From Betaproteobacteria bacterium (lineage in GTDB: Bacteria > Pseudomonadota > Gammaproteobacteria > Burkholderiales > Casimicrobiaceae), in assembly GCA_016704895.1 (NCBI GenBank), contig JADIZG010000064.1:34534-98533 (forward strand): a stretch of DNA of 64,000 bases, in the 5' to 3' direction. The position numbers and the translations under genes are program-made. The notes below the pieces were generated by a model, which was not told the DNA's origin, did not search any database, and saw only the letters and a list, made by a program, of their open reading frames with translations. Positions 1-9,579 of the stretch are shown here, piece by piece. Numbering within the stretch: position 1 is the stretch's first letter; every line of letters starts with the position of its first letter.

Positions 1-395
1 GCCCTCGAGTTCGATGCCGATCGAGAAGTCGTTGCAGCGCTCGCGGCCCTTCCAGCGCGACGCGCCCGCATGCCAGGCGCGGTCGCCGCACGCGACGAAC
101 TGGAGGAGCGTCCCGTCGCGCCGGATCAGGAAATGCGCGGACACGCGCAATCCCCCGAGGGTGCGGAAGGCCGGATGCGCGGCGGGGTCGAGCCGGTTGG
201 TGAAGAGCCGCAGGATCGCATCGCCGCCGAACCGTCCCGGCGGCAGCGAGATGCCGTGGACGACGACGAGCGTGACCTCGACGCCCTTCCGGGCGCCGGT
301 CCGCATTGGGGGGAGCGAACGCGACGGATGCCGGCGAGCCAGCCGCGCCGGTCGAAACGGGCTCGCGGCGAGCCATGCGGGGCGGGAGGGGTCAC
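1..395 (-). CDS. ampD: AmpD-type 1,6-anhydro-N-acetylmuramyl-L-alanine amidase (partial, frameshifted)
   Basis: Cytoplasmic zinc amidase that removes the peptide from anhydromuropeptides in cell-wall recycling. The 3' end lies outside the window. The N-terminus (GTG at 395) reads MTPPAPHGSPRARFDRRGWL, and after a frame change comes VEVTLVVVHGISLPPG, whose His is the first zinc ligand. Then follow LFTNRLDP, SAHFLIRRDG, RAWHAGASRWKGR and CNDFSIGIELEG, all AmpD signatures. The frame is restored by removing one base from the C run (plus-strand G run 306-311) and one from the nearby GGG, so the break is probably a base-calling error. Downstream of pilR on the same strand, a common betaproteobacterial arrangement. 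Confidence 0.85.
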
Positions 396-455
396 CGTGC
401 GCTCCGTCCGTCGAGCCGGCTGCGAACGGTCCTCCCGCGCCCGGTCCGCCGGTGC

Positions 456-461
456 GACAAT
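456..461 (+). promoter_or_regulatory. Candidate -10 element, leaderless type
   Basis: GACAAT lies six bases before a GTG at 468. The same geometry, and nearly the same spacer (CGCGGC against CGCAGC), is seen before aat at 23735. No good -35 is seen. Confidence 0.35.
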
Positions 462-467
462 CGCGGC

Positions 468-714
468 GTGGAGCTCATCCTACGGACTTCCCGTGCTCGC
501 GGCGCTCGTCGTCGGATACATCGCGGTCCGGCGCGTGATCCTGCGGCGCAGGCGAAGCCTCCAGGCATACACGCGCACGCGCGACGAGCGCCTGCGCAAG
601 TCGAAGCCGAAGGACCGTCGCACGTCGCGCGCCGAGATGCGCGCGAACGAAAGTCCGACGACCGTGATCGACTCCATCCAGTCGAAGCCCAAGCCCGGAT
701 CCGACCGGCGGTAG
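468..714 (+). CDS. Possible small membrane protein (frameshifted near its start)
   Basis: A short open frame between ampD and pilR on the opposite strand. After about five residues from the GTG (M-E-L-I-L) the frame must shift by one base to give YGLPVLAALVVGYIAVRRV, a single hydrophobic segment. An arginine-rich stretch (ILRRRRSLQAY) and a polar basic tail ending KPKPGSDRR follow, about 80 residues in all. No family is recognised. The -10-like hexamer placed as at other genes here supports it, but the needed frame repair and the lack of known relatives keep it tentative. If the upstream start is wrong, the first in-frame start is the GTG at 493. Confidence 0.35.
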
Positions 715-748
715 CGCGGATTCCGGCGGCGTCCGTCCATCCCGGGGC

Positions 749-2093
749 CTACTTGATCCCCAGCCGCTCCATCCGGTAGCGCATGGCGCGAAACGTGATG
801 CCGAGCAGCTTCGCCGCCGCGGTGCGGTTGAAGCGCGTCTTCTCGAGCGCCTCGTTGATCGCCTGGCGCTCGACCCGGTCCAGGTAGTCCTGCAGCGGCC
901 ACTTCTCGCCCGGCGGCATCGCCGAGTCCTGCTCGTCCTCGTAGGGCGTGAGGTGCAGGTCGGCGGCCGTGATCCGCTGCGGGTCGGCGGTGAGCGAGAG
1001 CCCGCGCTCGAGGATGTTCTCGAGCTCGCGCACGTTGCCGGGAAACGGGTAGCGCTGCAGCGCGGCATGCGCATCCGCCTCGAGCCGGGCGGGCGCGCCG
1101 CGGGAGAGCCGCGCGAGGATCGCGTCGGCGATGCCGGCGATGTCCTCCTGCATCTCGCGCAGCGGCGGCATCGCGAGCTCGATCACGTGCAGGCGATAGA
1201 ACAGGTCCTGCCGGAACGCGCCCGCCTCGACGAGCGCGGGGAGCTTCTTGTGCGTGGCGCTGATGATGCGGACGTCGACCGGCTCCTCCGCCGTCGATCC
1301 GACCTTGCGCACCTTCTTCTCCTGGATCGCGCGCAGGAGCTTGACCTGCATCGCGAGCGGCAGGTCGGCGACCTCGTCGAGGAACAGCGTCCCGCCATTC
1401 GCGGCCTGGAAGAAGCCGTCACGGTCGGCCTCGGCGCCGGTGAACGCGCCCTTCCGGTAGCCGAAGAATTCGCTCTCCATCAGCTGCTCGGGAATCGCGC
1501 CGCAGTTGACCGCGATGAACGGCTGCGTGGCGCGGGGCCCGCCGCTGTGGATCATGCGCGCAGCGAGCTCCTTGCCGCTGCCGGACTCGCCGTTGATGAA
1601 CACGGGCGCCTGGCTCTTCGCGAGCCGCTCGATCAGCCCGCGGACGTGCTGGATCGCCGGCGACTCGCCGAGCAGCTGGCTCGCCGCGGCCGTCCCGCCC
1701 GTCGGCTTGTCGGGCACCTTGAGCGCCTGCTTGACCAGTGCGCGCAGCTGCTCGAGCGCGACCGGCTTCGCCAGGTAGTCGAATGCCCCCGCCTTGAGCG
1801 CCGCGACGGCGTTCTCGGCGCTGCCGAACGCCGTGATCACGGCGACCGGCACGTCGAGGCCGTGCTGGTTGATGTGCTCGACGACGCGCAGGCCCTCGCC
1901 GTCGGGGGAGCCTCATGTCGGTGAGGCACAGGTCGAAGCTCTCGCGATCGAGCAGCGCGACCGCCTCCGCGACGGTCGCCGCGCGCTCGGTGTCGAGGCC
2001 CATGCGCGACAGCGTGAGCTCGAGCAGCTCGAGGAGATCGGGCTCGTCGTCGACGACGAGCACCTTGGGTTGGGTGCGGACTTTTCGGGACAA
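749..2093 (-). CDS. pilR: PilR, NtrC-family sigma-54 response regulator (frameshifted)
   Basis: Response regulator that, once phosphorylated by PilS, activates sigma-54 promoters, classically pilA of type IV pili. The receiver domain has VLVVDDEPDLLELLE and LCLTDMRLP with the phospho-acceptor Asp. The AAA+ domain has Walker A GESGSGKE, the sigma-54 contact motif GAFTGA and Walker B GGTLFLDEV. A Fis-type helix-turn-helix (AAKLLGITFRAMRYRM) ends the protein. The chosen start is a TTG with GGAGG about five bases upstream, 22 bp after pilS. One extra base in the G run 1904-1908 breaks the frame after MRLP; removing it gives LPDGEGLRVVEHINQ and a continuous protein of about 447 residues. Confidence 0.92.
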
Positions 2094-2115
2094 GGGGTCC
2101 TCCCGTCTTCGGGGG

Positions 2116-3774
2116 TCAGGCCTCGGGCTGCGCCGCCGGGGCGGACGCGGCTGCCGAGGCACGCTTCAGGGTCATCCGGAAATGCGCTCCGGGCGACTTG
2201 GGCAACAGTTCGAGCGTGGCGCCGTTCGCGTCGGCCAGTTCGCGCGCGATGTAGAGCCCGAGGCCGGTGCCGCCCGGTCGGGTCGTGAAGAACGGCTCGA
2301 AGATCTGGCCGCGGAGCTCCGCCGGGATGCCCGGGCCGTCGTCCGCGAGCTCGAAGATCACCGCGTCGCCCATGTAGCCGGCGCGCGCCGCGATGCGCAC
2401 GCTGGCCTCCTTCTTCTGGCAGTGCTGCCAGGCGTTGCGCACGAGGTTCCAGAGGATCTGGTTGAAGTGCCCGCGGTCGAAGATCACGACGAGCTCCTCG
2501 GGAATCGCGAGTTGCACGCCGCCCGGAGGAATGTTCTCGGCCTGCACGATCTCGTCGACGAGGTTGCGCAGGAAGTCGGCGAGCGCGATCGTCTCCGGCT
2601 GCTGGCGGTCGCGGCGATTGAGCTGCAGCACCTCGCCGACGATGCGGTCGATGCGCTTGCTGTTGTTGCGGATCATCGCGAGGAGGCGCTGGCCCTCGGG
2701 CGCGACGGTGCCGTCCTCCTCGAGCAGCTGCGCGGCCTGGTTGATCGCGGACAAGGGGTTGCGCACCTCGTGCGCGATCGACGCGGTGAGCCGGCCCATC
2801 GCCGCGAGCTTCATCTGCTGCGCCTCGGTCTGCGCGCGGCCCAGGTCCTCGAGATAGATCAGCGTGCCGCCGTTCAGCCCCGAACCGATCCGGACGAGGC
2901 GCACGCGCAGGAGCCGCTGCGTGACCTCGACCTTGAACGCCGGCAGCGGGATCGTGAAGTCGTCCTGCCAGCGGCGCCAGTAGTCGTGCAGCGTCGAGCT
3001 GAACTCGGCGAGCCGCATGCCTCCGCGCATGCGCCCGAAGCCGCCGAGGAGCCGCGTGACCTGCGCGTTGTGGCCGCGCACGACGCCGTTCAGGTCGACG
3101 ACGAGCACGCCGTCCTGCATGTCCTGGATGATGAGCCGGTTGACCTGCTCGAGGTTCGCGACGTCGATGCCGCGCTGCGCGGCCAGGTCCTCCGAGGCCT
3201 TGGTGTAGCGGCCCAGCGCGACGGCGATCCCGACGGTTGCGAAATAGCCGAAGCCGACGATGCCGGTCTGCACGATCTGCGCGCCGCCGATGCTGCCCTC
3301 GAGCGCGCGCCAGACGTCGAGGCCGAGCAGCACGACCGATGCGAACGCGGCGTGGAAGAACGCGGTCTGCGTGCGCAGGAGCCAGCCCGAGGCGGCGAGC
3401 TGCGGGAACAGCAGGATCGGGATCGGCGCGACGGCGTTGCCACCCGCGACGATCACGAGCGACAGGAAGAAGATGTCGCCTGCGAGGAGCGCGAGCGCGA
3501 GGTGCGGCAGTGCGAGGGGCAGCCGCTCGATCTGCACCCACGCGAACGCGGCGAGCCCGAACATGAAGTAGAGCGCCGCCCCGGTGATGAACGGGTTCGG
3601 AGCGATCGCCGCGACGCCCTTCAGGTCGACGAAGAGCGCGATGCCGAGCAGCGCGGCGCCGCAGACCGCGCGGTAGAGGCCGATGATCCACAGGATCCGC
3701 CGGCCCGAGTCGTCCAGCGACGAGGGGGTCGGCGGAGGCTCGAACGGCGGGATCGCCGGCGCGGGTACGGGCAT
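2116..3774 (-). CDS. pilS: PilS, membrane sensor histidine kinase
   Basis: 552-residue kinase partnering PilR. About six hydrophobic segments occupy the first 200 residues, followed by a PAS-like stretch (VLVVDLNGVVRGHNAQVTRL). Next is the HisKA box SIAHEVRNPLSAINQAAQLL with the phospho-accepting His near residue 335, then an HATPase domain with ELADDGPGIP and TRPGGTGLGLYIARELA. The gene lies 6 bp after the CxxC membrane protein gene and directly before pilR, so it is probably one transcript. The input signal is not visible; in other bacteria PilS senses pilin in the membrane. Confidence 0.93.
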   Translation of the reverse strand: MPVPAPAIPPFEPPPTPSSLDDSGRRILWIIGLYRAVCGAALLGIALFVDLKGVAAIAPNPFITGAALYFMFGLAAFAWVQIERLPLALPHLALALLAGDIFFLSLVIVAGGNAVAPIPILLFPQLAASGWLLRTQTAFFHAAFASVVLLGLDVWRALEGSIGGAQIVQTGIVGFGYFATVGIAVALGRYTKASEDLAAQRGIDVANLEQVNRLIIQDMQDGVLVVDLNGVVRGHNAQVTRLLGGFGRMRGGMRLAEFSSTLHDYWRRWQDDFTIPLPAFKVEVTQRLLRVRLVRIGSGLNGGTLIYLEDLGRAQTEAQQMKLAAMGRLTASIAHEVRNPLSAINQAAQLLEEDGTVAPEGQRLLAMIRNNSKRIDRIVGEVLQLNRRDRQQPETIALADFLRNLVDEIVQAENIPPGGVQLAIPEELVVIFDRGHFNQILWNLVRNAWQHCQKKEASVRIAARAGYMGDAVIFELADDGPGIPAELRGQIFEPFFTTRPGGTGLGLYIARELADANGATLELLPKSPGAHFRMTLKRASAAASAPAAQPEA

Positions 3775-3780
3775 CGCGTG

Positions 3781-4008
3781 TCAGGGCTTCGGCAGGCAGC
3801 CCGGTTCGCGGCACCGGTAGCCGTCCGCGGCCTTCAGGGCGTCGGCCTTCGGCAGGAAGACGCCGCATTTGGCGCAGCGCACCATCGGTCCGGCCGCGCC
3901 ATGGGCGGCATCGAGCTCGCGGCGCTTCTTCGCCTGTGCCGCGCCGTAGAGGCGGACGGCGAACAGCACGACGAACGCCACGACGATCCAGAAGACGAGC
4001 TTGCCCAT
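3781..4008 (-). CDS. PP0621-family small membrane protein with CxxC pairs
   Basis: 75 residues: an N-terminal membrane helix (KLVFWIVVAFVVLFAVRLYG), a basic stretch, then two cysteine pairs (RCAKCGV and CREPGC) that look like a zinc ribbon or rubredoxin-like knuckle. Proteins of this type often sit beside pilS/pilR in beta- and gammaproteobacteria, as here. The function is unknown; a role in metal binding or membrane assembly is only a guess. It lies between the FAD oxidase gene and pilS with gaps of 21 and 6 bp. Confidence 0.8.
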   Translation of the reverse strand: MGKLVFWIVVAFVVLFAVRLYGAAQAKKRRELDAAHGAAGPMVRCAKCGVFLPKADALKAADGYRCREPGCLPKP

Positions 4009-4029
4009 CGGGGGTTCCGGTCCCTGGTG

Positions 4030-5451
4030 TCAGAGGATCTTGCCCGGGTTGAGGATGCCTGCCGGGTCGAGCGCCGCCTTGATCCTGCGCATGATCGCGA
4101 GCTCGAGGGGCGCCTTCGTGCGCTCGAGCTCGTCGCGCTTGAGCTGCCCGATGCCGTGCTCGGCCGAGATCGACCCGCCGCACGCGACGACGAGGTCGTG
4201 GACGATGCGCTGCGCGCGCTCGAGGTTCGCCGGCGCGATGAACGCCTCGTCGGCCGTCCCGGCGGGGGCGGACAGGTTGTAGTGCAGGTTGCCGTCGCCC
4301 AGGTGGCCGAAGACGACGAACCGGACGCCCGGGAACGCGGCGGCGAGCCGGTCGCGCGCGTCGTCCAGGAACGCCGGGATCGACGAGACCGGCAGCGAGA
4401 TGTCGTGCTTGAGGTTCGGCCCTTCGCGGCGCTGCCCTTCCGAGATGTTCTCGCGCGCGCCCCACAGGGCGGCTGCCTGCGCGCCCGAGCGGGCGACCGT
4501 CGCATCGCGCGCGAAGCCGTTCTCGATCGCGAAGGCAAGCATCGCCTCGACGCGATCGGGGAGCGACGGGTCGTCGGCGCTGTCGTCGGCCTGGACGAGC
4601 GCGTACCACGGGTGGCCCGGCAGCGGGTCCGGCGTGCCCGGATGGTGCTTGCGGGAGAGACCGAGCGCGACGTCGCTCATGAGCTCGAATCCGACGAGGC
4701 GGTCGCCCAGCGCCTGCTTAACGTGGCGCGCCAGCGCGACCGCGTCGCCGACGCTCGCGACCGCGGCGAGGGCGGTGACCCGGGTGCGGGGCGCGGCGTA
4801 CAGCTTGAGCACGGCGGCCGTCAGGATCCCGAGCGTGCCCTCCGCGCCGACGAAGAGCTGCTTCAGGTCGTAGCCCGTGTTGTCCTTGCGCAGCGATCGC
4901 GCGAGGTCGAGCACGCTTCCGTCGGCGAGCACGACCTCGACGCCGAGGACCAGGTCGCGCGCGTTGCCGTAGCGCAGCACCGCGGTGCCGCCGGCGTTGG
5001 TCGACAGGTTGCCTCCGATCGTGCACGAGCCCTCGGAAGCGAGCGACAGCGGGAACGCGAGCCCGGCGTCGTTCGCGGCCGCCTGCACGCCGGCCAGCGT
5101 GACGCCGGCCTCCGCGGTCAGCGTCGCGTTGTCCGCGTCCACGGCGCGGACCCGGTTCATGCGGGCGAGCGACAGCACGACTTCGTTCCCGGTGGCATGC
5201 GGCGTGCCGCCGCCGCACAGCCCCGTGTTGCCGCCCTGCGGGACGATGGGAACGCCGGCATGCGCGCAGGCCGAGACGACCGACGAGACTTCCGCCGTCG
5301 AGGCGGGACGCACGACCGCGAGCGCGGCGCCGCGGTAGCGACCGCGCCAGTCGACGAGGTACGGGGCGACGTCCGCGGCGGCGGTGATCACGTTTCCGGC
5401 GCCGACGACGGACGAGAGCCGCGCGAGCAAGGTTGCGCCGGGGTCCGCCAT
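4030..5451 (-). CDS. FAD-linked oxidase, GlcD / D-2-hydroxyacid dehydrogenase family
   Basis: 473-residue flavoprotein of the GlcD / D-lactate / D-2-hydroxyglutarate dehydrogenase family, which oxidises 2-hydroxyacids and passes electrons to quinone or a partner. The FAD-binding part has PQGGNTGLCGGGTP and SEGSCTIGGNLSTNAGGTAV. The C-terminal part has the metal-site HLGDGNLHYN and the closing AEHGIGQLKRDEL and ALDPAGILNPGKIL. The ATG at 5451 is preferred over longer in-frame extensions, which are low-complexity. The exact substrate cannot be read from sequence. It is first in the minus-strand run leading into pilS-pilR. Confidence 0.9.
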   Translation of the reverse strand: MADPGATLLARLSSVVGAGNVITAAADVAPYLVDWRGRYRGAALAVVRPASTAEVSSVVSACAHAGVPIVPQGGNTGLCGGGTPHATGNEVVLSLARMNRVRAVDADNATLTAEAGVTLAGVQAAANDAGLAFPLSLASEGSCTIGGNLSTNAGGTAVLRYGNARDLVLGVEVVLADGSVLDLARSLRKDNTGYDLKQLFVGAEGTLGILTAAVLKLYAAPRTRVTALAAVASVGDAVALARHVKQALGDRLVGFELMSDVALGLSRKHHPGTPDPLPGHPWYALVQADDSADDPSLPDRVEAMLAFAIENGFARDATVARSGAQAAALWGARENISEGQRREGPNLKHDISLPVSSIPAFLDDARDRLAAAFPGVRFVVFGHLGDGNLHYNLSAPAGTADEAFIAPANLERAQRIVHDLVVACGGSISAEHGIGQLKRDELERTKAPLELAIMRRIKAALDPAGILNPGKIL

Positions 5452-5459
5452 GGGCCAGC

Positions 5460-5465
5460 ATATTA
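5460..5465 (-). promoter_or_regulatory. Candidate -10 for the FAD oxidase gene
   Basis: TAATAT on the minus strand, eight bases before the ATG at 5451, leaving almost no leader. Confidence 0.4.
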
Positions 5466-5512
5466 GCTGAAACCCCCGGGTCCCCCCCTCCAGCTTCCCT
5501 CGGAGCGCCCAG

Positions 5513-5927
5513 ATGACCACGCCCACGAACGACGACGAGCCCCAGGCGCCTACCCGACGCCGCAGCAGGCGCTCGAGTTCATGCAGAAGATGTGGAACCC
5601 CTTCGGGGTTCCGATGCCGGGTTTCGGGATGCCTGGGATGCCGCAAGCGGCGCCCGCGGGTGCGCCGCAGGGGGGCGCCGGCATGCCCGGCATGCCGTTC
5701 CCGAATCCGGCGATGATGTTCGCGGCGCTCGACCCGGCCGAGGTGGAGCGCAAGATCGGCGAGCTGCGCGTGATCGAGAACTGGCTGGCGATGAGCCTGT
5801 CGATGATGCAGATGAGCATCAAGACGCTCGAGCTGCAGAAGGCCTCCCTCGAGGCGCTGCGGAGCGCCGGAAGCTCGCCCCCGGCGCGGGCGGCGAGGCG
5901 AGGCGGCCGCGCGGCGGCGGCAAGTAG
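5513..5927 (+). CDS. PhaM-like polyhydroxyalkanoate granule-associated protein (frameshifted)
   Basis: The core matches the PhaM family, which links PHA granules to PHA synthase and the nucleoid: LDPAEVERKIGELRVIENWL followed by a helix (MSLSMMQMSIKTLELQKASL). It is preceded by a Met/Pro/Gly-rich segment (GVPMPGFGMPGMPQ). The start ATG at 5513 gives MTTPTNDDEPQAP. One missing base near 5549 must be restored to continue as YPTPQQALEFMQKMW. A second shift near 5876-5880 gives a basic tail ending RRPRGGGK and a stop at 5925-5927, three bases before the next ATG. No PHA synthase gene is in the window, so the role is inferred from the family. Confidence 0.65.
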
Positions 5928-5929
5928 CG

Positions 5930-6580
5930 ATGGCGATCACGCTCTACTACGGCTCCGGATCGCCCTATGCGTGGCGCGTCCAGCTGGCGCTCGAGGCGAA
6001 GCAGCTTCCCTACGAGCGCCGGGTGCTGTCGTTCTCGGCGGGCGACACGCGCAAGCCCGAGTTCGCGAAGCTCAATCCCCGCCATCGCGTCCCGACGATC
6101 GTCGACGGCGACTTCGTGCTCTACGAGTCGAACGCGATCGTCGAGTACCTCGACGAGGCGTACGCGTCGCAGGGAACGAGGCTCTACCCCGGCGACGCGC
6201 GACGGCGCGCGACGGTGCGCCGGATCGTGAGCGAGGTCGACGGCTACACGAGCGAGGCGACCGACGCGCTGATCGAGGAGCTGCTCTACGTGAAGCCCGA
6301 GGCGCGCGACGCCGCGAGGCTGGAGAAGGCGCGCGCCGGCGTCGCCGACGAGTTCGCCTTCCTGGCGCGCTACCTGGAAGCCGATTTCCTGGCGGGGCCG
6401 CTGTCGGCCGCGGACTTCGCGCTCTATCCGTACGTCGCGTTCCTGGATCGCTGCCACCAGCGCGTCCCGACGTTCGACGCCGAGCGCCTGCTCACGCCGG
6501 CGCTCGCCGCCTGGAAGCGTCGCATCGAAGCCCTGCCGTACTTCGGCGAGACTTACCCGCCGCACTGGCGCGCGGCCTGA
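5930..6580 (+). CDS. Glutathione S-transferase family protein
   Basis: 216 residues. N-terminal thioredoxin-like domain (ITLYYGSGSPYAWRVQLALE; RVPTIVDGDFVLYESNAIVE with the glutathione-contacting E-S pair), then an all-helical C-terminal domain (GPLSAADFALYPYVAFLDR). It probably binds or conjugates glutathione in the cytoplasm; the substrate is unknown. It begins three bases after the PhaM-like gene and is followed 14 bp later by the PEBP gene, suggesting a three-gene unit. Confidence 0.88.
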   Translation: MAITLYYGSGSPYAWRVQLALEAKQLPYERRVLSFSAGDTRKPEFAKLNPRHRVPTIVDGDFVLYESNAIVEYLDEAYASQGTRLYPGDARRRATVRRIVSEVDGYTSEATDALIEELLYVKPEARDAARLEKARAGVADEFAFLARYLEADFLAGPLSAADFALYPYVAFLDRCHQRVPTFDAERLLTPALAAWKRRIEALPYFGETYPPHWRAA

Positions 6581-6594
6581 ACCGGGGATCCCTC

Positions 6595-7224
6595 ATGAAG
6601 CTCACGACCACTGCGTTCCACGACGGCGGCGTCATTCCCGTCGAGCTCGCGTTCGGCAGGCCCGACGCGAAGACCCACGTGGCGCTCTCGGCGAACCGCA
6701 ACCCTGACCTCGCGTGGACCGGGGCGCCGGCGGGCACGAAGTCGTTCGCGGTGCTGTGCGTCGACCCCGACGTGCCGTCGCGCGGCGACGACGTGAACCA
6801 GGAGGGCCGCGTCGTCCCGGCGTCGCTGCCGCGCGTCGACTTCCACCACTGGGTGCTCGTCGACCTCCCGGCGTCGACCGCGTCGATCGCCCGCGGCGAG
6901 CACGCCGACGGCGTCGTGCCGCACGGCAAGCCCGGGCCCGCCGCGAAGCACGGCGCGCGCCACGGCATCAACGACTACACCGGCTGGTTCGCCGGCGACC
7001 CGTCGATGGCGGGCGACTGGTACGGCTACGACGGGCCGTGCCCGCCGTGGAACGACGCGATCGCGCACCGCTACGTGTTCACCGTCTACGCGCTCGACGT
7101 GCCGCGGCTCGGCGTCGAGGGACGATTCGGTGGCGCCGACGCGCTCCGCGCGATGGCCGGGCACGTGCTCGCGCAGGCATCGGTCACCGGCCGCTACGCC
7201 CTCAATCCTTCGGTGCGTCTGTAG
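6595..7224 (+). CDS. YbhB/YbcL-type PEBP (Raf kinase inhibitor-like) protein
   Basis: 209 residues with the phosphatidylethanolamine-binding-protein fold: NPDLAWTGAPAGTKSFAVLC, VDPDVPSRGDDV, the ligand-pocket segment FHHWVLVDLP and YDGPCPPWNDAIAHRYVFTV. Bacterial members are mostly of unknown role. No signal peptide is seen. The 3' end overlaps the end of the convergent S9 peptidase gene by 23 bp. Confidence 0.88.
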   Translation: MKLTTTAFHDGGVIPVELAFGRPDAKTHVALSANRNPDLAWTGAPAGTKSFAVLCVDPDVPSRGDDVNQEGRVVPASLPRVDFHHWVLVDLPASTASIARGEHADGVVPHGKPGPAAKHGARHGINDYTGWFAGDPSMAGDWYGYDGPCPPWNDAIAHRYVFTVYALDVPRLGVEGRFGGADALRAMAGHVLAQASVTGRYALNPSVRL

Positions 7225-9579
7225 ACGTCGGGCCGGGAAGCGCGAACCCCGGCGCGCCCGTCTGCCAGAGCAGGAACGCGAGGACGTCCGCGGTTTCGTC
7301 GACGATCTGGTCGAGCGTCGCGTCGAGACCGTGCCCGCCGGCGAAGTCGGTGCGCAGCAGCACCGGCCTGCCGCTGCCGCCGGGCGCCGCGGCGATCGCC
7401 TGCAGCCGGGCCGCCATCTTGCCGGGGTCCCAGGGCAGCACGCGAGGGTCGTTGTAGCCGGCCGTGAACAGGACGGCGGGGTAGGCGACGCCGTCGGCGG
7501 CGTTCGCGTACGCGCTCATCGCCAGCAACGCCCGGAAGCCCTTCGGGCGTCGCGACGCTGCCGAACTCCTCGACGTTCGCCGGCCCGTTCGCCGCGAGCT
7601 CGACGCGAATCGCGTCGTGGAAGCCGACCTCGCTCACCACGGCCCGGAACAGCGCGGGACGCGCGACCATCGCATTGACTACCGCGAGGCCGCCGGCGCT
7701 GCCGCCGCTGAGCGCGATCCGGGCGGGCGACGCATGGCCGGCCTGCGCGAGATGCTCCGCGCAGGCGACGAGGTCGAGCCAGGTGTTGCGCTTGGCGGCT
7801 TTCTGCCCGGCGAGATGCCAGTCGCGGCCGAGCTCGCCCCCGCCCCTGACGTGCGCGACGGCGTAGATGCCGCCCCGGTCGAACCACGCCCTGAGCGACG
7901 GACGGAACGCCGGTTCCATCGCGTGACCGTAGGCACCGTAGGCCTCGAGGATCGCCGGGGCCGTCGCGTTGCGCGCGGACGAGCGCGGCGCGACGATCGT
8001 GAGCGGCACCAGCGCGCCGTCGTGGCTCGCGACGCGGACCTGCGTCACGGCCAGGTCGGCGAACGACACGGGCGAGCGTGGAAGGATCGAGGTGCGCGTC
8101 AGCGCGCCGGTTCCCGGCGCGACGGCGAAGTAGCCCGGCGGCTCGGTCCAGCCCGCGAGGCGGAGGAGCGCGCCGGCGTGCAGCGGGTCGACGACCAGTT
8201 CCGACAACGTTCCGGCGAAGGGCAGCTCGATCGCGGTCGCGCGCGCGACGCCGGAGTGCTTCGGCATCGCGGCGGGGGCGGGCTTGCCGCGCACGCGGCG
8301 CGGCGGCGCGCTCTTCGCGAGCTTCACGTTGAACTCGAGGCGCACGACGCGCGCGGCGCCGACGTCGCGCACGTGAGCGTAGATCGCATCCTTCGCGACC
8401 GCGAATCCCGCGAAGATCGCGCGGCCCTCGGACAGGACGACCTCGGCACCCGGTGCACGGTACGCGCCGGGAGACCTGAGGGACCAGCGGAGCAGCCGGT
8501 AGCGAGGCGCGCCTTCGCTCGTGCGCAGGTAGAGCCATTCGCCGCGCAGGTCGACGTCCTCGACGCCCTGCGCACGGTCGACGACCTTGCGCCACGGCGT
8601 GTCCGGGCCGCGCACCGACGAGAGCGGGGCCGCGAACACGGTGACCTCGCGCGCGACGCCGTGCCGCACGACCCCCAGCGCCCACGACGAGACCGGCGAG
8701 ACGACGAGCGTCGGCGTGTCGTCGGCGCCGATCGGCAGCCCGGTGCCGACGGTGCGGCCGAACACCGGCACGTCCGATCCGGAGACGGGCGGGGCCGCGC
8801 CGGGGAGGGGTTCGCGCCGCGAGCCGGCATCGCGGAACTGGCGCATCCGGACGGCGCTGTCACGGTACGTGTCCGCGGGATCCGCGCCGGGCGAGGCCTC
8901 GCGCGCCTGCAGGTACCAGAGGACGGCCGAATCGAAGCGCCACGCGGCGAAGCCGAAGTCCGCGCGTGGAATCGGCGTGCCGACCTCGGTCCCGGAATCG
9001 ACGTCGACCACGTGCAGCGTCGACGACTCGCTGCCGCCGAGCGAGATCGCGACCGCGACGAGCCTGCCGTTGGGCGACGGCGCGTAGTAGTCGATCGACG
9101 CGGCTTCGGCGGGCGTGCGCCAGCGCGCGGGATCGACGGCCACGCGGTCGGGGCCGTCGACGCCCGCACGCATCCACCAGCCGGAACGTCTGCTCGCCGG
9201 CCTCGCGCTTCAGCGCGAACACGCGGTCGCCGCCCCGGCGCGCGTCGCGCACGATCGCGCTCGCGGCGAGCAGCCGCGCGAGCTCGCTGCGCAGCGACGC
9301 ATGGCCGGGAAGGGCGTCCAGCACGCTTCGCGCGTAGGCGTTCTGCGCCTCGAACCACTCGCGTGTCGAAGGCGAACCCGTGTCCTCCAGCCAGCGATAG
9401 GGATCGGCGACGAGCTCGCCGTGGTGGGCCGCGAGGACTGCGCGGACCGGGGTCGCCGGCGGCATCGGGAGGATCGGCGCCGCGCCCACCGGCGCGATGG
9501 CGAGGGCGGCCGCGATCGCCATCAGCACGCCCTGTCCTGCCCGGCGTCGGACCGGGACGGCGGCCCGGACGGTGGTCAC
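7202..9579 (-). CDS. Prolyl oligopeptidase family (S9) serine peptidase, exported (two frameshifts)
   Basis: About 790 residues. A GTG start at 9579 overlaps the TGA of the M61 peptidase gene, and a signal-peptide-like stretch follows (VLMAIAAALAIAPVGAAP). The N-terminal part has DPYRWLEDTGSPSTREWFEA, then a beta-propeller-like region and the catalytic domain: Ser in ALSGGSAGGLAVVNA, Asp in LFTAGYNDPRV, His in DFAGGHGLD. One frame break near 9177-9185 is repaired to RLWMRAGVDGPDRVAVDP; another at the C run 7539-7541 gives PEGFRALLAMSAYANAADG. It probably cleaves short peptides after proline in the periplasm, and is coupled to the M61 peptidase by the overlap. Confidence 0.85.

Noticed and set aside
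1915..5466. A plus-strand open frame of about 1180 codons opposite pilR, pilS and the FAD oxidase
   Set aside because: It is the Arg/Glu-rich antisense shadow of high-GC genes; the minus strand carries clear family motifs throughout.
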